Of a DNA stretch of 64,000 bases, positions 21,834 to 32,800 are shown in pieces. Position numbers and translations under genes: made by a program. The notes below the pieces were generated by a model that made no database searches, was not told the DNA's origin, and worked only from the letters and a program-made list of their open reading frames with translations. The first letter of the stretch is position 1. Each line of letters starts with the position of its first letter. Origin of the DNA: Sedimenticola hydrogenitrophicus (GTDB lineage: Bacteria > Pseudomonadota > Gammaproteobacteria > Chromatiales > Chromatiaceae); assembly GCF_029017505.1 (NCBI RefSeq), contig NZ_JAQGEI010000004.1, positions 1 to 64,000 of the forward strand. The letters are read 5' to 3'.

Positions 21834-24425
21834 GTGCGTGCACTCTTCAATCCGGCCCGGTCAATAAAAAGTTTTATTCTTACCGCAGCGGTCCTGGTCT
21901 CGCTGGCCCTGTTCGGGGTCTCCTACCTGGTGGTCTCCAAGGTCTATGACCAGTCGCTGCGCCAGGATGCCCGGCAGGTGGCGCGTATCGTCTCCGGCCA
22001 AGTCTTTTCAGCCATGTACCAGGTGATGAGCCGGGGCTGGTCACGGGAGGAGCTGGAACAGTTCCTGGCCGGGCTGCGCGACAGCACCGACGACACCAGC
22101 TACAGCCTGGAGATCTACCGCGGCCCGCTGGTGAGCGCCCGCTACGGTGAGATCGAGCAACCGCCGTTCGATGCCTCGCTGGAGACCCTGTTCCGGGACG
22201 GCCAGCGGCTCACGCTGCACCAGACCGGCGGTATCAGGGACCTGTTTCCCCTGCGGGCGAGCGAGGTCTGTCTGAGGTGTCATGGCAACGCGGAGGTCGG
22301 CGACACGCTCGGCGTCATCGAATTCCGCCAGGACCTGAGGCCGACCCTGGAGAAGGCACGCTCCCAGTTTTTGACCGTGTTTGCCCTGCTCGCACCCCTG
22401 CCCCTGGTGGTGGCGTTTCTGGTCGCCCTGTTCATCACCCGGCGCATCGAGGTGCCGCTGGCCGGGCTGCGCAATCACATCGGCAATATCAACCGGGTGG
22501 CCGATTTGCGGGCGCTGAGCGACGCCGCGCCACGTCCCGCCTTTAAGGAGTTGCGCCAGGTGTTCGACGAGGTCACCACCCTGGTCACCAAGCTGCGCGA
22601 CGTGGCGGTGGACAAGGACCTGCTGGAATTCGAGATCCGTCTGCTGGAACGTTTTGTGATCACCTCCGACGTGGTGCGCGACTGGCAGGACTATGTCCGC
22701 CAGCTGCTGCTGGAGATCAACCAGATCATCCCCACCTATGCGCTGTTTTCGGTGTTTAAGGTGGACAGCGAGGTGTTCGACCTGGAGGTGTTCTGGCATT
22801 CACCTCCCGGGGGGGATACCCGGGAGGTGCTGGAAAACATCGCGCGAGAGACCCTGGACGGGCACCCGCGTTTCGCCGGCTCGCCCATCGACCGCATCAA
22901 TCACCACGTGGCGCGCACCCATGTGGAATCGCTCCAGCTGACGGTGGAGGATCTGCGGGTCCAGGTCAAGTCGCTGATCGTGGACGAACCCAAGATCGGC
23001 GGTATTGTCGGCGTCGGGGTACATGCCGAGCTGGCGGATGACCCGACCCGCGCCCTGGTGGTGGACAGCATCCTCTCCACCCTGCTGAATGTGATCGGTT
23101 CGGTGAAGGCGATCTCCAAGTACACCAAGGATCTGGAGTATTACGCCACCCGCGACCCCCTGACCAACCTCTATAATCAGCGGGTGTTTCGGGAGCTGAT
23201 GGAATACGAGACCGGGCGCGCCGAACGCCACGGTCACCGCTTCGCCCTGCTGGTGATCGATCTCGACAACTTCAAGTCGATCAACGACAGCTTCGGGCAC
23301 CTGGTTGGCGACAAGTTTCTTCAGAGTTTTGCCGGCACCATCAAGAGTGGCCTGCGGGTCGGTGACATCTTTGCCCGTTACGGAGGCGACGAGTTCGTCA
23401 TCCTGCTCAACGAGCTGGATGAGGACAGTCCCTACGTGGCGGCCGAGCGCATCCTGGAGGCGGCCGACAGCGTGCTCTATACCACGGATGAGAATGAGCC
23501 GGTGCGCGCATCTGTCTCCATCGGCGTGGGTATCTACCCGGATCATGCCAACAACGCCAACGACCTGTTCCTGTTCGCCGATCACATGATGTACAAGGCC
23601 AAGGCCCAGGGTAAGCACCGGCTGGCCATTCCCGGCCAGGATGACCTGCTGGAGACCTTCCGCGAGATCAGCGAGAAGACTCAACTGGTCACCCAAGCGG
23701 TGGAGGAGCGCTGGGTGGTGCCCTTCTTCCAGCCCATCGTGGAGTCGGGCGATGGCACTATCCACGCCTATGAGGTGCTGAGCCGGATCCGGCTACCGGA
23801 TGGGCGCCTGGTCGCCGCGAGTGAATTTATCGAAGTGGCGGAGCGGCTCGGGATCATCCACAAGCTGGACCTGATCGTCATGGAGAAGGCCTTCAGCCTG
23901 GCCGCCGAACAGGGCTACGACGGGCTCCTGTTTGTCAACCTGTCGCCCAAGGCGCTGGTGCTGAATGAGTTCTTTGACGGTATCCGTGGTCAGGTTGAGG
24001 CCGCGGGACTGCGTCCGGAGCAGATCGTATTCGAGCTGACCGAGCGCGATACCGTGCGCAATGTCGGTATGCTGGAGCAGTTCGTCAACCGACTGCACAT
24101 CGACGGTTACAAGTTCGCCATCGATGACTTCGGCTCCGGTTTCTCCTCATTTCACTACATCAAGCGCTTCCCGGTCGACTACATCAAGATCGAGGGCGAT
24201 TTCATCGCCAATATGATCAACGACCATCGGGATATGGCGTTTGTGCAGAGCATTGCCCTGCTGGCGCGGCAGCTGGGTATCCGTACCATCGGTGAATTTG
24301 TCGAGAGCGCCGAAGTGATGGCCGCGGTGGCGGATGCCGGAATCGATTATTCCCAGGGCTACCATATCGGCAAGCCGTCGCCGCTGCTCCAGCCGGATAG
24401 GGTTGTGGTCGCCGACGACGCCTGA
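21834..24425 (+). CDS. Membrane GGDEF-EAL protein with periplasmic heme-binding motif
   Basis: This 863-residue protein starts at GTG. It has a first membrane helix (about 12-33) and a periplasmic sensor of about 145 residues with a c-type heme motif CLRCH (146-150). A second helix (about 180-202) follows, then a HAMP-like linker, a GAF-like region, GGDEF (RYGGDEF near residue 516) and EAL (motif reads YEVLSR near 645; DDFGSGFSSF near 763; VDYIKIEGDF). The catalytic glutamate, both aspartates and the lysine of the EAL domain are present, so both domains may be active. It would make or degrade c-di-GMP in response to a redox or gas signal at the heme. It is monocistronic. Confidence 0.9.
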   Translation: MRALFNPARSIKSFILTAAVLVSLALFGVSYLVVSKVYDQSLRQDARQVARIVSGQVFSAMYQVMSRGWSREELEQFLAGLRDSTDDTSYSLEIYRGPLVSARYGEIEQPPFDASLETLFRDGQRLTLHQTGGIRDLFPLRASEVCLRCHGNAEVGDTLGVIEFRQDLRPTLEKARSQFLTVFALLAPLPLVVAFLVALFITRRIEVPLAGLRNHIGNINRVADLRALSDAAPRPAFKELRQVFDEVTTLVTKLRDVAVDKDLLEFEIRLLERFVITSDVVRDWQDYVRQLLLEINQIIPTYALFSVFKVDSEVFDLEVFWHSPPGGDTREVLENIARETLDGHPRFAGSPIDRINHHVARTHVESLQLTVEDLRVQVKSLIVDEPKIGGIVGVGVHAELADDPTRALVVDSILSTLLNVIGSVKAISKYTKDLEYYATRDPLTNLYNQRVFRELMEYETGRAERHGHRFALLVIDLDNFKSINDSFGHLVGDKFLQSFAGTIKSGLRVGDIFARYGGDEFVILLNELDEDSPYVAAERILEAADSVLYTTDENEPVRASVSIGVGIYPDHANNANDLFLFADHMMYKAKAQGKHRLAIPGQDDLLETFREISEKTQLVTQAVEERWVVPFFQPIVESGDGTIHAYEVLSRIRLPDGRLVAASEFIEVAERLGIIHKLDLIVMEKAFSLAAEQGYDGLLFVNLSPKALVLNEFFDGIRGQVEAAGLRPEQIVFELTERDTVRNVGMLEQFVNRLHIDGYKFAIDDFGSGFSSFHYIKRFPVDYIKIEGDFIANMINDHRDMAFVQSIALLARQLGIRTIGEFVESAEVMAAVADAGIDYSQGYHIGKPSPLLQPDRVVVADDA

Positions 24426-24453
24426 GCATATTCACCGGGGCGTCGCCCGGGGA

Positions 24454-25524
24454 TCAATAAGGCACGAAATAAGAGATATTGATGGCGCCGAACCGAGCGT
24501 GCCCCGATTGTCCCTCGAATTCACGACTGCGCCAGACATTGCTGATGGCCAGTCGTATGTTGTCGATATGGAAGGCGAAACCGAGCTGCAGGTCGGCCAC
24601 CAGGGGTTCTTTGTCGACGCTGTGGCTCTCCCTGAAGGTGTTGCCGTCGAGGAAAATGTTGCGGGCCACGGCGCGGCCCGCGATCCCTGCGAAGAGGTAC
24701 CAGTTGGCCTCTCGGGACGGTCTCAGGTAGGGGGTGCCGGGGAAGCCGGGGGCGATGTTGGGCGGGCCGTTATCGTTGCGCAGCCCCTTGCCGAGACGCA
24801 GCATCATGCCACCGCCTGCATAGGTATATATATTGCCCAGGGCGCCGACCAGATGGGGCGCGGTTTCAAATTCGAGACCGCCGGGAAGAGTATGGAAATA
24901 TTGCCAGCGGCGGGTGTAGGTGAGCAGAATCCCCAGTTCATCCCTTAGCTGGTTGTCCCAGCCATTGGGGTTGGTGCCGTCGAACAGATCATGGAATTTC
25001 CTCTGTACGTCATCGGCCTGGGCGCTGGGACCCACGATGCCCACAGTGACTCCTAGCAGATTGTCCACCTGCAGATCGGCTTCATCCACATAGCGCGACC
25101 ACAGTGTGGCATTGCCGTACAGCCAGCCGGCATAGGGCCGATCGTTGCTGACCAGGGTGCGGCTGTCGGTATCCTGCGGGGTGAAGATTTTCTGGCCCAC
25201 GGCATACTGCACGGCGCTCACATCGCCGGTCCGGAAGAAAGGGAGCCCCTCTCCCAGTCGGGTCAGCCAGCCCGGTGGCCTGTTGAGAGAGAAGTAGGCG
25301 ACCTCGGTGCCGTGGCTGTATAGCTGGTCGTCGCCACTGCCCCAGAGGTCGTTTTCAAGCTGGATACTCCAGAAGCCGCCATTTTTCAGCGCTTCCGGTG
25401 GTGTGGCTGCCCTGGCCGGGGTACCGGAGAGCGGAGAAAAGAGGAGTAAAAGGAGTAGCAGGAGGGAATCACCACGATGTTTCCCGGTGGGGCGGGTGGA
25501 AGCCGGTGTGACGGTGAGGGCCAT
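24454..25524 (-). CDS. lpxR: Outer-membrane lipid A deacylase, LpxR family (DUF2219)
   Basis: This 356-residue protein has a signal peptide (about 1-39, with a poly-Leu core) and the LpxR barrel. Conserved blocks are WSIQLENDLWGSGDDQLYSH (near residue 52), GQKIFTPQD, NDRPYAGWLYGN and the closing FGAINISYFVPY. The Asn-Asp (ENDLW) and Asp-Gln-Tyr-Ser-His region holds the known calcium and catalytic residues. LpxR removes the 3'-acyloxyacyl chain of lipid A at the outer membrane. The gene is convergent with the GGDEF-EAL gene and monocistronic. Assignment is from motifs recalled. Confidence 0.87.
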   Translation of the reverse strand: MALTVTPASTRPTGKHRGDSLLLLLLLLFSPLSGTPARAATPPEALKNGGFWSIQLENDLWGSGDDQLYSHGTEVAYFSLNRPPGWLTRLGEGLPFFRTGDVSAVQYAVGQKIFTPQDTDSRTLVSNDRPYAGWLYGNATLWSRYVDEADLQVDNLLGVTVGIVGPSAQADDVQRKFHDLFDGTNPNGWDNQLRDELGILLTYTRRWQYFHTLPGGLEFETAPHLVGALGNIYTYAGGGMMLRLGKGLRNDNGPPNIAPGFPGTPYLRPSREANWYLFAGIAGRAVARNIFLDGNTFRESHSVDKEPLVADLQLGFAFHIDNIRLAISNVWRSREFEGQSGHARFGAINISYFVPY

Positions 25525-25973
25525 TATTCAATCCTTTAGGCAAACCGCGGGCTGCACCGGTACGTTCCAGGAGTTGTCCGCCGAAGCGTGTTGATCATAT
25601 GCGCAACGGGCAACGCTGCAAGGGGTAACTGAAGTACATGCCATACAGGCGCCGGTTATAAAGTTTCACAGCAGCATAGCATACCGAACGACTGTTGGTA
25701 TTGTCCCCGGGCGGCTGCCGCATCACGCTCCCGTGACCCCCGGTGCGGATAGACGAAATGCAACCCCGGCGGTGGGTGACAGTCATCCGGGTAACCCCTC
25801 AGAATCTGTCAGTATTTTTTACATTGTGTGGATGCGGCTGTGGTGGATGGTGATTAACTTGCTGATAACAGGTAAAAAATATTAATTGGTATCAATTTTG
25901 CCTTATGGATTTTTGCATTGATTTGGCGGATTGATTTGTGACTGTCCGGTTATCTGGATAAGGGAGAACTAGA
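25525..25973. other. 449-bp gene-free stretch upstream of the PEP-CTERM gene
   Basis: No gene or clear repeat is visible. The last 150 bp are AT-rich compared with the surroundings and probably hold the promoter of the downstream secreted protein. AAGGGAGAAC before 25974 is the likely ribosome site. No convincing -10/-35 pair was identified. Confidence 0.4.
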
Positions 25974-26756
25974 ATGAATAAAACTAGAATGAATAAAATG
26001 AAGAAGTTATGGGGGGCAATACTCTCCATACCACTCCTGTTCGGTGCGACACAGGCGATGGCCGTTCCGGTGGATCTGGAGCTGTCGCTGGTGATCGATG
26101 TATCCGGCAGTGTCGACACCAACGAGTACAACCTGATGATGGATGGCTACGCCAACGCCTTCCGTGACGCCACTATCCAAAGTAATATCCTGAGCACCGA
26201 TGGTGGTGATCTGGGTGCCATCGCGGTAAACGTGGTGTTCTTTGCCTCTTCGGCATTTACCACGGCCCTGGACTCCTTCGTCCTGCTGGATTCACTGGCG
26301 GCGATCAACTCATTCGCGGATACGCTGGATAATTTTATACGGCCCGGTAGCGGCGGCACCGTGATCAGTTCGGGCATGATCAAATCCACCGGCCTCCTGA
26401 GCGGCGATAACGGTTTTGAAAGCACCAACCTGATTATGGATGTATCCGGTGATGGCCAATCCGGTATTGCAGATACCCAGGCGGCCAGGGATGCGGCGGC
26501 TGCCGCGGGCATAACCGTCAATGGCATCACCATCGGTGCGCAGTTCATCAACGACTTCTACGCCGCCAATGTCATCACCTCTGACGGTTTCGCCATCCAT
26601 GCGACCGATTTCAATGGTTTCTCCAGCGCTATCCAGACCAAACTGGCAATTGAGACCGGTGGTGGCGACGGTAGCGTCCCCACACCCGCCACCCTGCTGC
26701 TGATGGGTGCCGGTCTCCTGGGCTTCAGCATGACCGGGCGTCGTAAGGCCGGCTGA
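25974..26756 (+). CDS. DUF1194/von Willebrand-like protein with PEP-CTERM-type anchor
   Basis: This 260-residue protein has a signal peptide (about 1-31, after ATQAMA) and a vWFA-type domain with the metal-site DVSGSVD (about residues 43-49). The DUF1194 segments follow ([11 protein letters not shown], then [10 protein letters not shown] and [12 protein letters not shown]). A C-terminal sorting tail (about 236-260) reads [17 protein letters not shown] then TGRRKAG. That tail is the exosortase target pattern: V-P-x-P-A, hydrophobic helix, basic end. No exosortase is in this window. It may be surface- or matrix-attached. A ribosome site (GGGAGAAC) and a strong terminator frame the gene. Confidence 0.85.
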   Translation: MNKTRMNKMKKLWGAILSIPLLFGATQAMAVPVDLELSLVIDVSGSVDTNEYNLMMDGYANAFRDATIQSNILSTDGGDLGAIAVNVVFFASSAFTTALDSFVLLDSLAAINSFADTLDNFIRPGSGGTVISSGMIKSTGLLSGDNGFESTNLIMDVSGDGQSGIADTQAARDAAAAAGITVNGITIGAQFINDFYAANVITSDGFAIHATDFNGFSSAIQTKLAIETGGGDGSVPTPATLLLMGAGLLGFSMTGRRKAG

Positions 26757-26781
26757 ACGGGTTCCTGACAGCGAGCCAAAC

Positions 26782-26809
26782 AAAAAGCCCCGCATTGCGG
26801 GGCTTTTTG
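26782..26809 (+). terminator. Rho-independent terminator after the PEP-CTERM gene
   Basis: AAAAAGCCCCGC and GCGGGGCTTTTT pair around ATT, with runs of A and T on either side. It starts 25 bp after the stop codon and can act in both directions. It is a textbook intrinsic terminator. Confidence 0.93.
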
Positions 26810-26982
26810 TCATGCACCCGGTATGGGGAGGAAGTTGTACCGCGAAGCACCGGATGTGCGGGGGCGGGATTTGCGCTGCTGGAACAGAGCCGTTGCTTCT
26901 TATATCAAGCCCCTGCTACATTCTTGAAAACAGTCCCCCCCACCCCTATCTCCTGAGCCGGCCTATTAAGGAGTTCCGACAG

Positions 26983-27861
26983 ATGAAGCGCATTGTCCTC
27001 TTCCTCGCCACCAACCTGGCGGTAATCGCGGTGCTTTCGGTAACGTTACGCCTGCTCGGGGTGGAGCGGATACTGGACCAGCAGGGTGTAGGCCTGGATA
27101 TGAACGCCCTGATCATTTTTGCCGCCGTCCTGGGGTTTGGCGGTTCGCTGATCTCGCTGTTCATCTCCAAGTGGACCGCCAAGCGCATGATGGGGTTGCG
27201 CGTGATCGAGACCCCCGCGTCCCCGTCCGAGCAGTGGCTGGTGGGCACGGTGCAACGTCAGGCGCAGCAGGCCGGCATCGGCATGCCGGAGGTGGCGATC
27301 TATGACGGGGCGGAGATGAATGCCTTCGCCACCGGCTGGAACCGCAACAATGCCTTGGTGGCGGTCAGCAGCGGGCTGCTGCAACAGATGGACCGCGCCG
27401 AGGTGGAGGCGGTGCTGGGGCACGAGGTGAGCCACGTGGCCAACGGGGATATGGTGACCCTGGCGCTAATCCAGGGGGTGGTGAACACCTTCGTGATCGT
27501 GCTCTCCCGGGTGGTGGGGCATCTGGTGGACCGGGTGGTGTTCAAGACCGAGCGCGGGCATGGCCCCGCCTTCTGGATCACCGCCATCGTGGCTGAGTTG
27601 GTACTGGGTATCCTGGCCAGCATCATCGTCTTCTGGTTCTCGCGCCAGCGCGAGTACCGGGCCGATGCGGGGGGCGCCAAACTGGCCGGCCGCACCAGTA
27701 TGATCAACGCCCTGGCCCGGCTGGGCGGCGTGCCGCAGACCGGGGGACTGCCGGATCAGCTGGCGGCCTTTGGCATCGCCGGCGGCAAGGGGCTGAGCGA
27801 TCTGTTCCGCACTCATCCGAAAATAGAAGAGCGTATCGCGCGCCTGCGTGAACAGGGCTGA
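26983..27861 (+). CDS. htpX: Membrane zinc metalloprotease HtpX
   Basis: This 292-residue protein matches HtpX, the inner-membrane protease that removes damaged membrane proteins. Two N-terminal helices (about 4-22 and 34-56) precede the zinc motif [10 protein letters not shown] (HExxH at about 138). Two more helices follow, then the third zinc ligand in [11 protein letters not shown] used the ATG at 26983, which follows AAGGAG and gives the family N-terminus [11 protein letters not shown]; the frame is open back to 26812 with unlikely sequence. Its TGA shares an A with the next ATG (27861), but a later start is likelier for that gene. Confidence 0.95.
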   Translation: MKRIVLFLATNLAVIAVLSVTLRLLGVERILDQQGVGLDMNALIIFAAVLGFGGSLISLFISKWTAKRMMGLRVIETPASPSEQWLVGTVQRQAQQAGIGMPEVAIYDGAEMNAFATGWNRNNALVAVSSGLLQQMDRAEVEAVLGHEVSHVANGDMVTLALIQGVVNTFVIVLSRVVGHLVDRVVFKTERGHGPAFWITAIVAELVLGILASIIVFWFSRQREYRADAGGAKLAGRTSMINALARLGGVPQTGGLPDQLAAFGIAGGKGLSDLFRTHPKIEERIARLREQG

Positions 27862-27911
27862 TGCGATCATCGATGGCATGCTACACCGGGCAGCGTAGCA
27901 TGGGATGCCGA

Positions 27912-28622
27912 ATGTACCTGCACGGAATCCCTGTTTTACTGCTACTGCTGCTGTTGAGCGGCTGCATGACGGTGGCGGAGAAGGAGGCGATCGAGGTCCT
28001 GCCGATGTACGGTCAGCCAGGGCTGGTGCGCTCCGATTATTTGCAGCGGGAAGATGCGGCCTTTATCAGACAGATTTCATACCGTTACCGGGGCAACCTG
28101 AAACGGGCCAGCCGGGAGTGGTCGCGTCAGGCAGTCGATATCCTGCGGCTGGGTGACGCGGACGCGGCCATGCGGCAGTTCAACCGGGCCTGGCTGCTGG
28201 ACCAGGACAACTACCAGGTCTACTGGGGCTTCGCCCAGGTGCTGGTAGTCAGGGGCCAGCCGGCGGAGGCCGCCGGCTACCTTGACAAGGCCCTGGCGCT
28301 GATCGACGACCCCTATCAGAAACCGGCCCTGCTGACCGATTCGGGCACGCTCTATTCACTATTGGGGGAGCAGGCGGGTGATGCGCAGGCGGCGCGGCGT
28401 GCCACACTGTTTGCCGAGGCCAATGCCCGGTTCGCCGAGGTGCTGGCTCTGGATGACAACTTCGCTCCGCTCTGGCAACACTGGGCGCGCTCGCTCTACC
28501 GGGAAGGCGCCTATGCCGCCGCCTGGGAGACGATACGGCAGGCGCGGCGACGGGGGATGAATGATTTTTCCCGGGGTTTTATCCAGGATCTCTCGGCGCG
28601 TCTGCCGGAGCCTGGCAGGTAG
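27912..28622 (+). CDS. TPR-containing lipoprotein
   Basis: The protein has 236 residues when read from the ATG at 27912. That start gives an ideal lipoprotein signal: a hydrophobic run of Leu ending in LLSGC (Cys18). Earlier in-frame ATGs at 27861 and 27900 would add a polar stretch before it. The mature part holds tetratricopeptide-type helices, with NRAWLLDQDNYQVYWGFAQV, AAGYLDKALALIDDPYQKPA and LDDNFAPLWQHWARSLYREG visible. TPR lipoproteins act as docking or assembly factors in the periplasm. It follows htpX closely and is probably co-transcribed. The partner is unknown. Confidence 0.8.
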   Translation: MYLHGIPVLLLLLLLSGCMTVAEKEAIEVLPMYGQPGLVRSDYLQREDAAFIRQISYRYRGNLKRASREWSRQAVDILRLGDADAAMRQFNRAWLLDQDNYQVYWGFAQVLVVRGQPAEAAGYLDKALALIDDPYQKPALLTDSGTLYSLLGEQAGDAQAARRATLFAEANARFAEVLALDDNFAPLWQHWARSLYREGAYAAAWETIRQARRRGMNDFSRGFIQDLSARLPEPGR

Positions 28623-28772
28623 CGCTGTAGCCTGGATGTAGCTCCCATCAGTTAGCGTCCGCGCCCACGAAGGCGCAATCCGACAACTAGAACGAACGCC
28701 TTGTCATGCCCTGGATTCCGCCCGTCCGGGAGTGCCTGTCTGTCAGGCTTTCGTGGGCGGGCTCCATCCAGG

Positions 28773-29540
28773 TTACGAACTGATCAGGCTATACAGCGCT
28801 TCATACTCCCGGGTCAGTTTGTGCCGTGGATCGAAATGGATCATGGGGCGGGCGCTCTGATGGGACTCCCGAATGCGAATCGAGGGCGACAGAAAGGTGT
28901 CGAGGATCGGCAGCCCCTCGGCGATCAGTTCGTTGACCAGGGTCTGGGGTAGCCGGGCACGGGCCTGGAACTGGTTGACTACGATGCCCTCTATCGCTAG
29001 CTCGCCGTTGTGGTCATCCTGGATCTCCCGCACATTGCCGAGCAGGGTGTAGAGGGCGTGGCGGGAGAAGTCGTCGCAATCGAACGGGATCAGGCAGGCG
29101 TTGGCGGCGATCAGCGCGGAACGTGTGTAGAAGTTGAGGGCCGGCGGGGTATCGATATAGATCTCATCGAACCCCTCCAGGGTCTGCAGGGCGTCACGCA
29201 GCTTGAACATCTTGTAGCGGGACTCCAGTTTCCCCTGCTGCTCCTCCAGTTCCGGGTGGGCCGGCATCAGGTAGAGATGTTCAAATGGCGTTTCGTGGAT
29301 GTAACCGGTGGGCCCCTTGGGCTTGAAGGTGTAGGAGAGGATCTCCTTGAAAAAATCCACCAGGGTGTCGCTCAGGTCAGCCGGGTCGGTGCCCAGCAGG
29401 TAGCGGGTCGAGTTGCCCTGCGGATCCAGGTCGATCACCAGGGTGCGCCGGCCACGCGCGGCGCTGATGGCCGCCAGGTTGCAGGTGATGGTGGATTTGC
29501 CCACGCCTCCTTTCTGATTGAACACCACTCGACGCGTCAT
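28773..29540 (-). CDS. ParA-family ATPase, no ParB nearby
   Basis: This 255-residue ATPase has the deviant Walker A KGGVGKST (residues 10-17), with the signature lysine and the Walker-B-like DLDPQGNST. The later DEIYIDTPPALNF segment (about 123-135) matches Soj/ParA. No ParB or parS array is seen, so it is an orphan. Orphan ParAs of this type place chemosensory clusters, flagella or other cargo. The flanks do not show which. A short inverted repeat, GTAGCCTGGATG…CATCCAGGTTAC, lies downstream (about 28627-28775). Confidence 0.85.
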   Translation of the reverse strand: MTRRVVFNQKGGVGKSTITCNLAAISAARGRRTLVIDLDPQGNSTRYLLGTDPADLSDTLVDFFKEILSYTFKPKGPTGYIHETPFEHLYLMPAHPELEEQQGKLESRYKMFKLRDALQTLEGFDEIYIDTPPALNFYTRSALIAANACLIPFDCDDFSRHALYTLLGNVREIQDDHNGELAIEGIVVNQFQARARLPQTLVNELIAEGLPILDTFLSPSIRIRESHQSARPMIHFDPRHKLTREYEALYSLISS

Positions 29541-29782
29541 AGGGTCGCTCCCAGCGAACGGTTGATCTTGTTCCGCTGAGTGTATCGCCTATGATTGTGC
29601 GCTGCAACAAAAGAGTCCTTGGGTGATTCGGACGCCAATTTATTTGTGTTCGTTCTTGCCCAATTTGGATGCGGTCGTCGGGTAGAGTTGAACCATAGGG
29701 CGGGCTATACCCGCTGACAGATGGCGAGAGTAATGATCCTTTACCAATCCGGCACCGGGAGACCTCGTGGAGCGAATAACCA

Positions 29783-29854
29783 AATTTGCGTTCATTTGCG
29801 TTCATTCCATCCTTAGGTCCGTAAACGGTGCTTCCTTGCACCACTCCTCGCGGC
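29783..29854 (-). repeat. 72-bp dispersed repeat, copy A
   Basis: The sequence contains TTTGCGTTCATTTGCGTTCATTC, then GGTCCGTAAACGGTGC, then TTGCACCACTCCTCGCGGCT. The same 72 bp occurs in the opposite orientation at 63609-63680 with few differences. It ends 31 bp before the alkyltransferase-like gene. Confidence 0.8.
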
Positions 29855-29884
29855 TAACATTAACGACTTGAATGGAGCCGGGAA

Positions 29885-30232
29885 ATGGGTAGGCAGGTGA
29901 ATAGCTATCAACGCATCTGGCGCACAGTGGAGGCGATACCGGAAGGGCGGGTGGCCAGTTACGGGCAGGTCGCCGACCTGGCCGGTCTGCCGGGGCGCGC
30001 CCGCCTGGTTGGCCGGGCGCTGGGCGAAGTACCGGACGAGCTGACGGTACCCTGGTACCGGGTTCTCAGGAGTGATGGGCGGATCGCCTTTCCGGCCGGC
30101 TCGCCCCAGGCCGAGCGGCAGAAGCAGCGGCTGCAGGAGGAGGACGTGGTGGTGCTGAACAACCGGGTCCGGCTGAGTGAGTTCGGCTGGAAACCGGACC
30201 TGGCGGAGCTGCTGATGCGGCTGGAGTTTTAG
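29885..30232 (+). CDS. atl: Alkyltransferase-like protein (ATL)
   Basis: This 115-residue protein has the DNA-binding domain of O6-alkylguanine-DNA alkyltransferases. The acceptor Cys of PCHRV is Trp here (TVPWYRVLRSDG, about residues 54-65). The Tyr in GRVASYGQVADLAGLPGRAR (residues 22-41) and the arginine finger are kept. ATLs bind and flag O6-alkylguanine for nucleotide excision repair but cannot transfer the alkyl group. The gene stands alone between copies of the CCGCGAGGAGTGGTGCA repeat. It starts at an ATG in GGGAAATGG. Confidence 0.88.
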   Translation: MGRQVNSYQRIWRTVEAIPEGRVASYGQVADLAGLPGRARLVGRALGEVPDELTVPWYRVLRSDGRIAFPAGSPQAERQKQRLQEEDVVVLNNRVRLSEFGWKPDLAELLMRLEF

Positions 30233-30290
30233 CGGCCGACTCCCGGTGCCCGCCCCGGGGTCGCGCACGACTCAAGACTTGGGGTTATTA

Positions 30291-30372
30291 GCCGCGAGGA
30301 GTGGTGCATTGCATCCTCGGCTCCGTTATCGGTACATCCCTGTACCACTCCTCTTGCACCACTCCTCGCGGC
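30291..30372. repeat. Hairpin with 18-bp perfect arms GCCGCGAGGAGTGGTGCA
   Basis: The left arm (30291-30308) and right arm (30355-30372) are exact complements. An internal GGTACATCCCTGTACC pair adds a second small hairpin. The same arm sequence begins the 72-bp repeats at 29783 and 63609. It lies between the ATL gene and the riboswitch of thiC. Confidence 0.75.
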
Positions 30373-30496
30373 GTTATGAAAGGTATCCAGTGCTGGCGGC
30401 ATTCGGTGGCTAATCCAGCACTTTTTGTACGTTGCCGCGCCGCCGCGGTTTGTTGTACCATGAGGCGCAAGTGGGCGGATACTCCGCCCTGATAGA

Positions 30497-30575
30497 AGCG
30501 GGGGTGCCGCCGCGAGGTGGCTGAGAAATACCCTTTGAACCTGATCCGGGTCATACCGGCGTAGGGAAGCTGGCT
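30497..30575 (+). promoter_or_regulatory. TPP riboswitch (THI element) upstream of thiC
   Basis: The conserved parts follow in order: GGGGTGCC, GCGAGGTGGCTGAGAAATACCC (P2/J2-3/P3 side), then TGAACCTGATCCGGG and TCATACCGGCGTAGGGAA. The CTGAGA and ACCTGATC signatures are exact. It ends about 95 bp before the thiC start. It would bind thiamine pyrophosphate and lower expression of thiCSGH. The assignment is a direct match to the known class. Confidence 0.97.
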
Positions 30576-30582
30576 CTGTTAG

Positions 30583-32553
<1,971 letters not shown>

Positions 32554-32561
32554 GACCGGGC

Positions 32562-32759
32562 ATGAATATCTATGTGAATGATGAAGAGACCCGGATCGAT
32601 TCCGGGCAGACCCTGGCGTCGCTACTCGCCAGCCTGAGCGGCGGTCGCCAGGTGGCGGTGGCGGTGAATGACACCGTGATCCGCCAGGAGGAGTGGTCCG
32701 ATTACCCGCTGCAGGACCAGGATCGGGTGCTGGTGATCGCCCCGGTGCAGGGCGGCTGA
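32562..32759 (+). CDS. thiS: Sulfur carrier protein ThiS
   Basis: This 65-residue ubiquitin-like protein begins MNIYVNDEE and ends in the required Gly-Gly tail (APVQGG). The C-terminal glycine is adenylylated and made a thiocarboxylate to supply the thiazole sulfur. It starts 8 bp after the thiC stop codon. ThiF, which would activate it, is not in this window. Confidence 0.95.
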   Translation: MNIYVNDEETRIDSGQTLASLLASLSGGRQVAVAVNDTVIRQEEWSDYPLQDQDRVLVIAPVQGG

Positions 32760-32800
32760 GCGGGGCGGCGTCTCTCTATTATTCAAGGAACGGGTAAACC

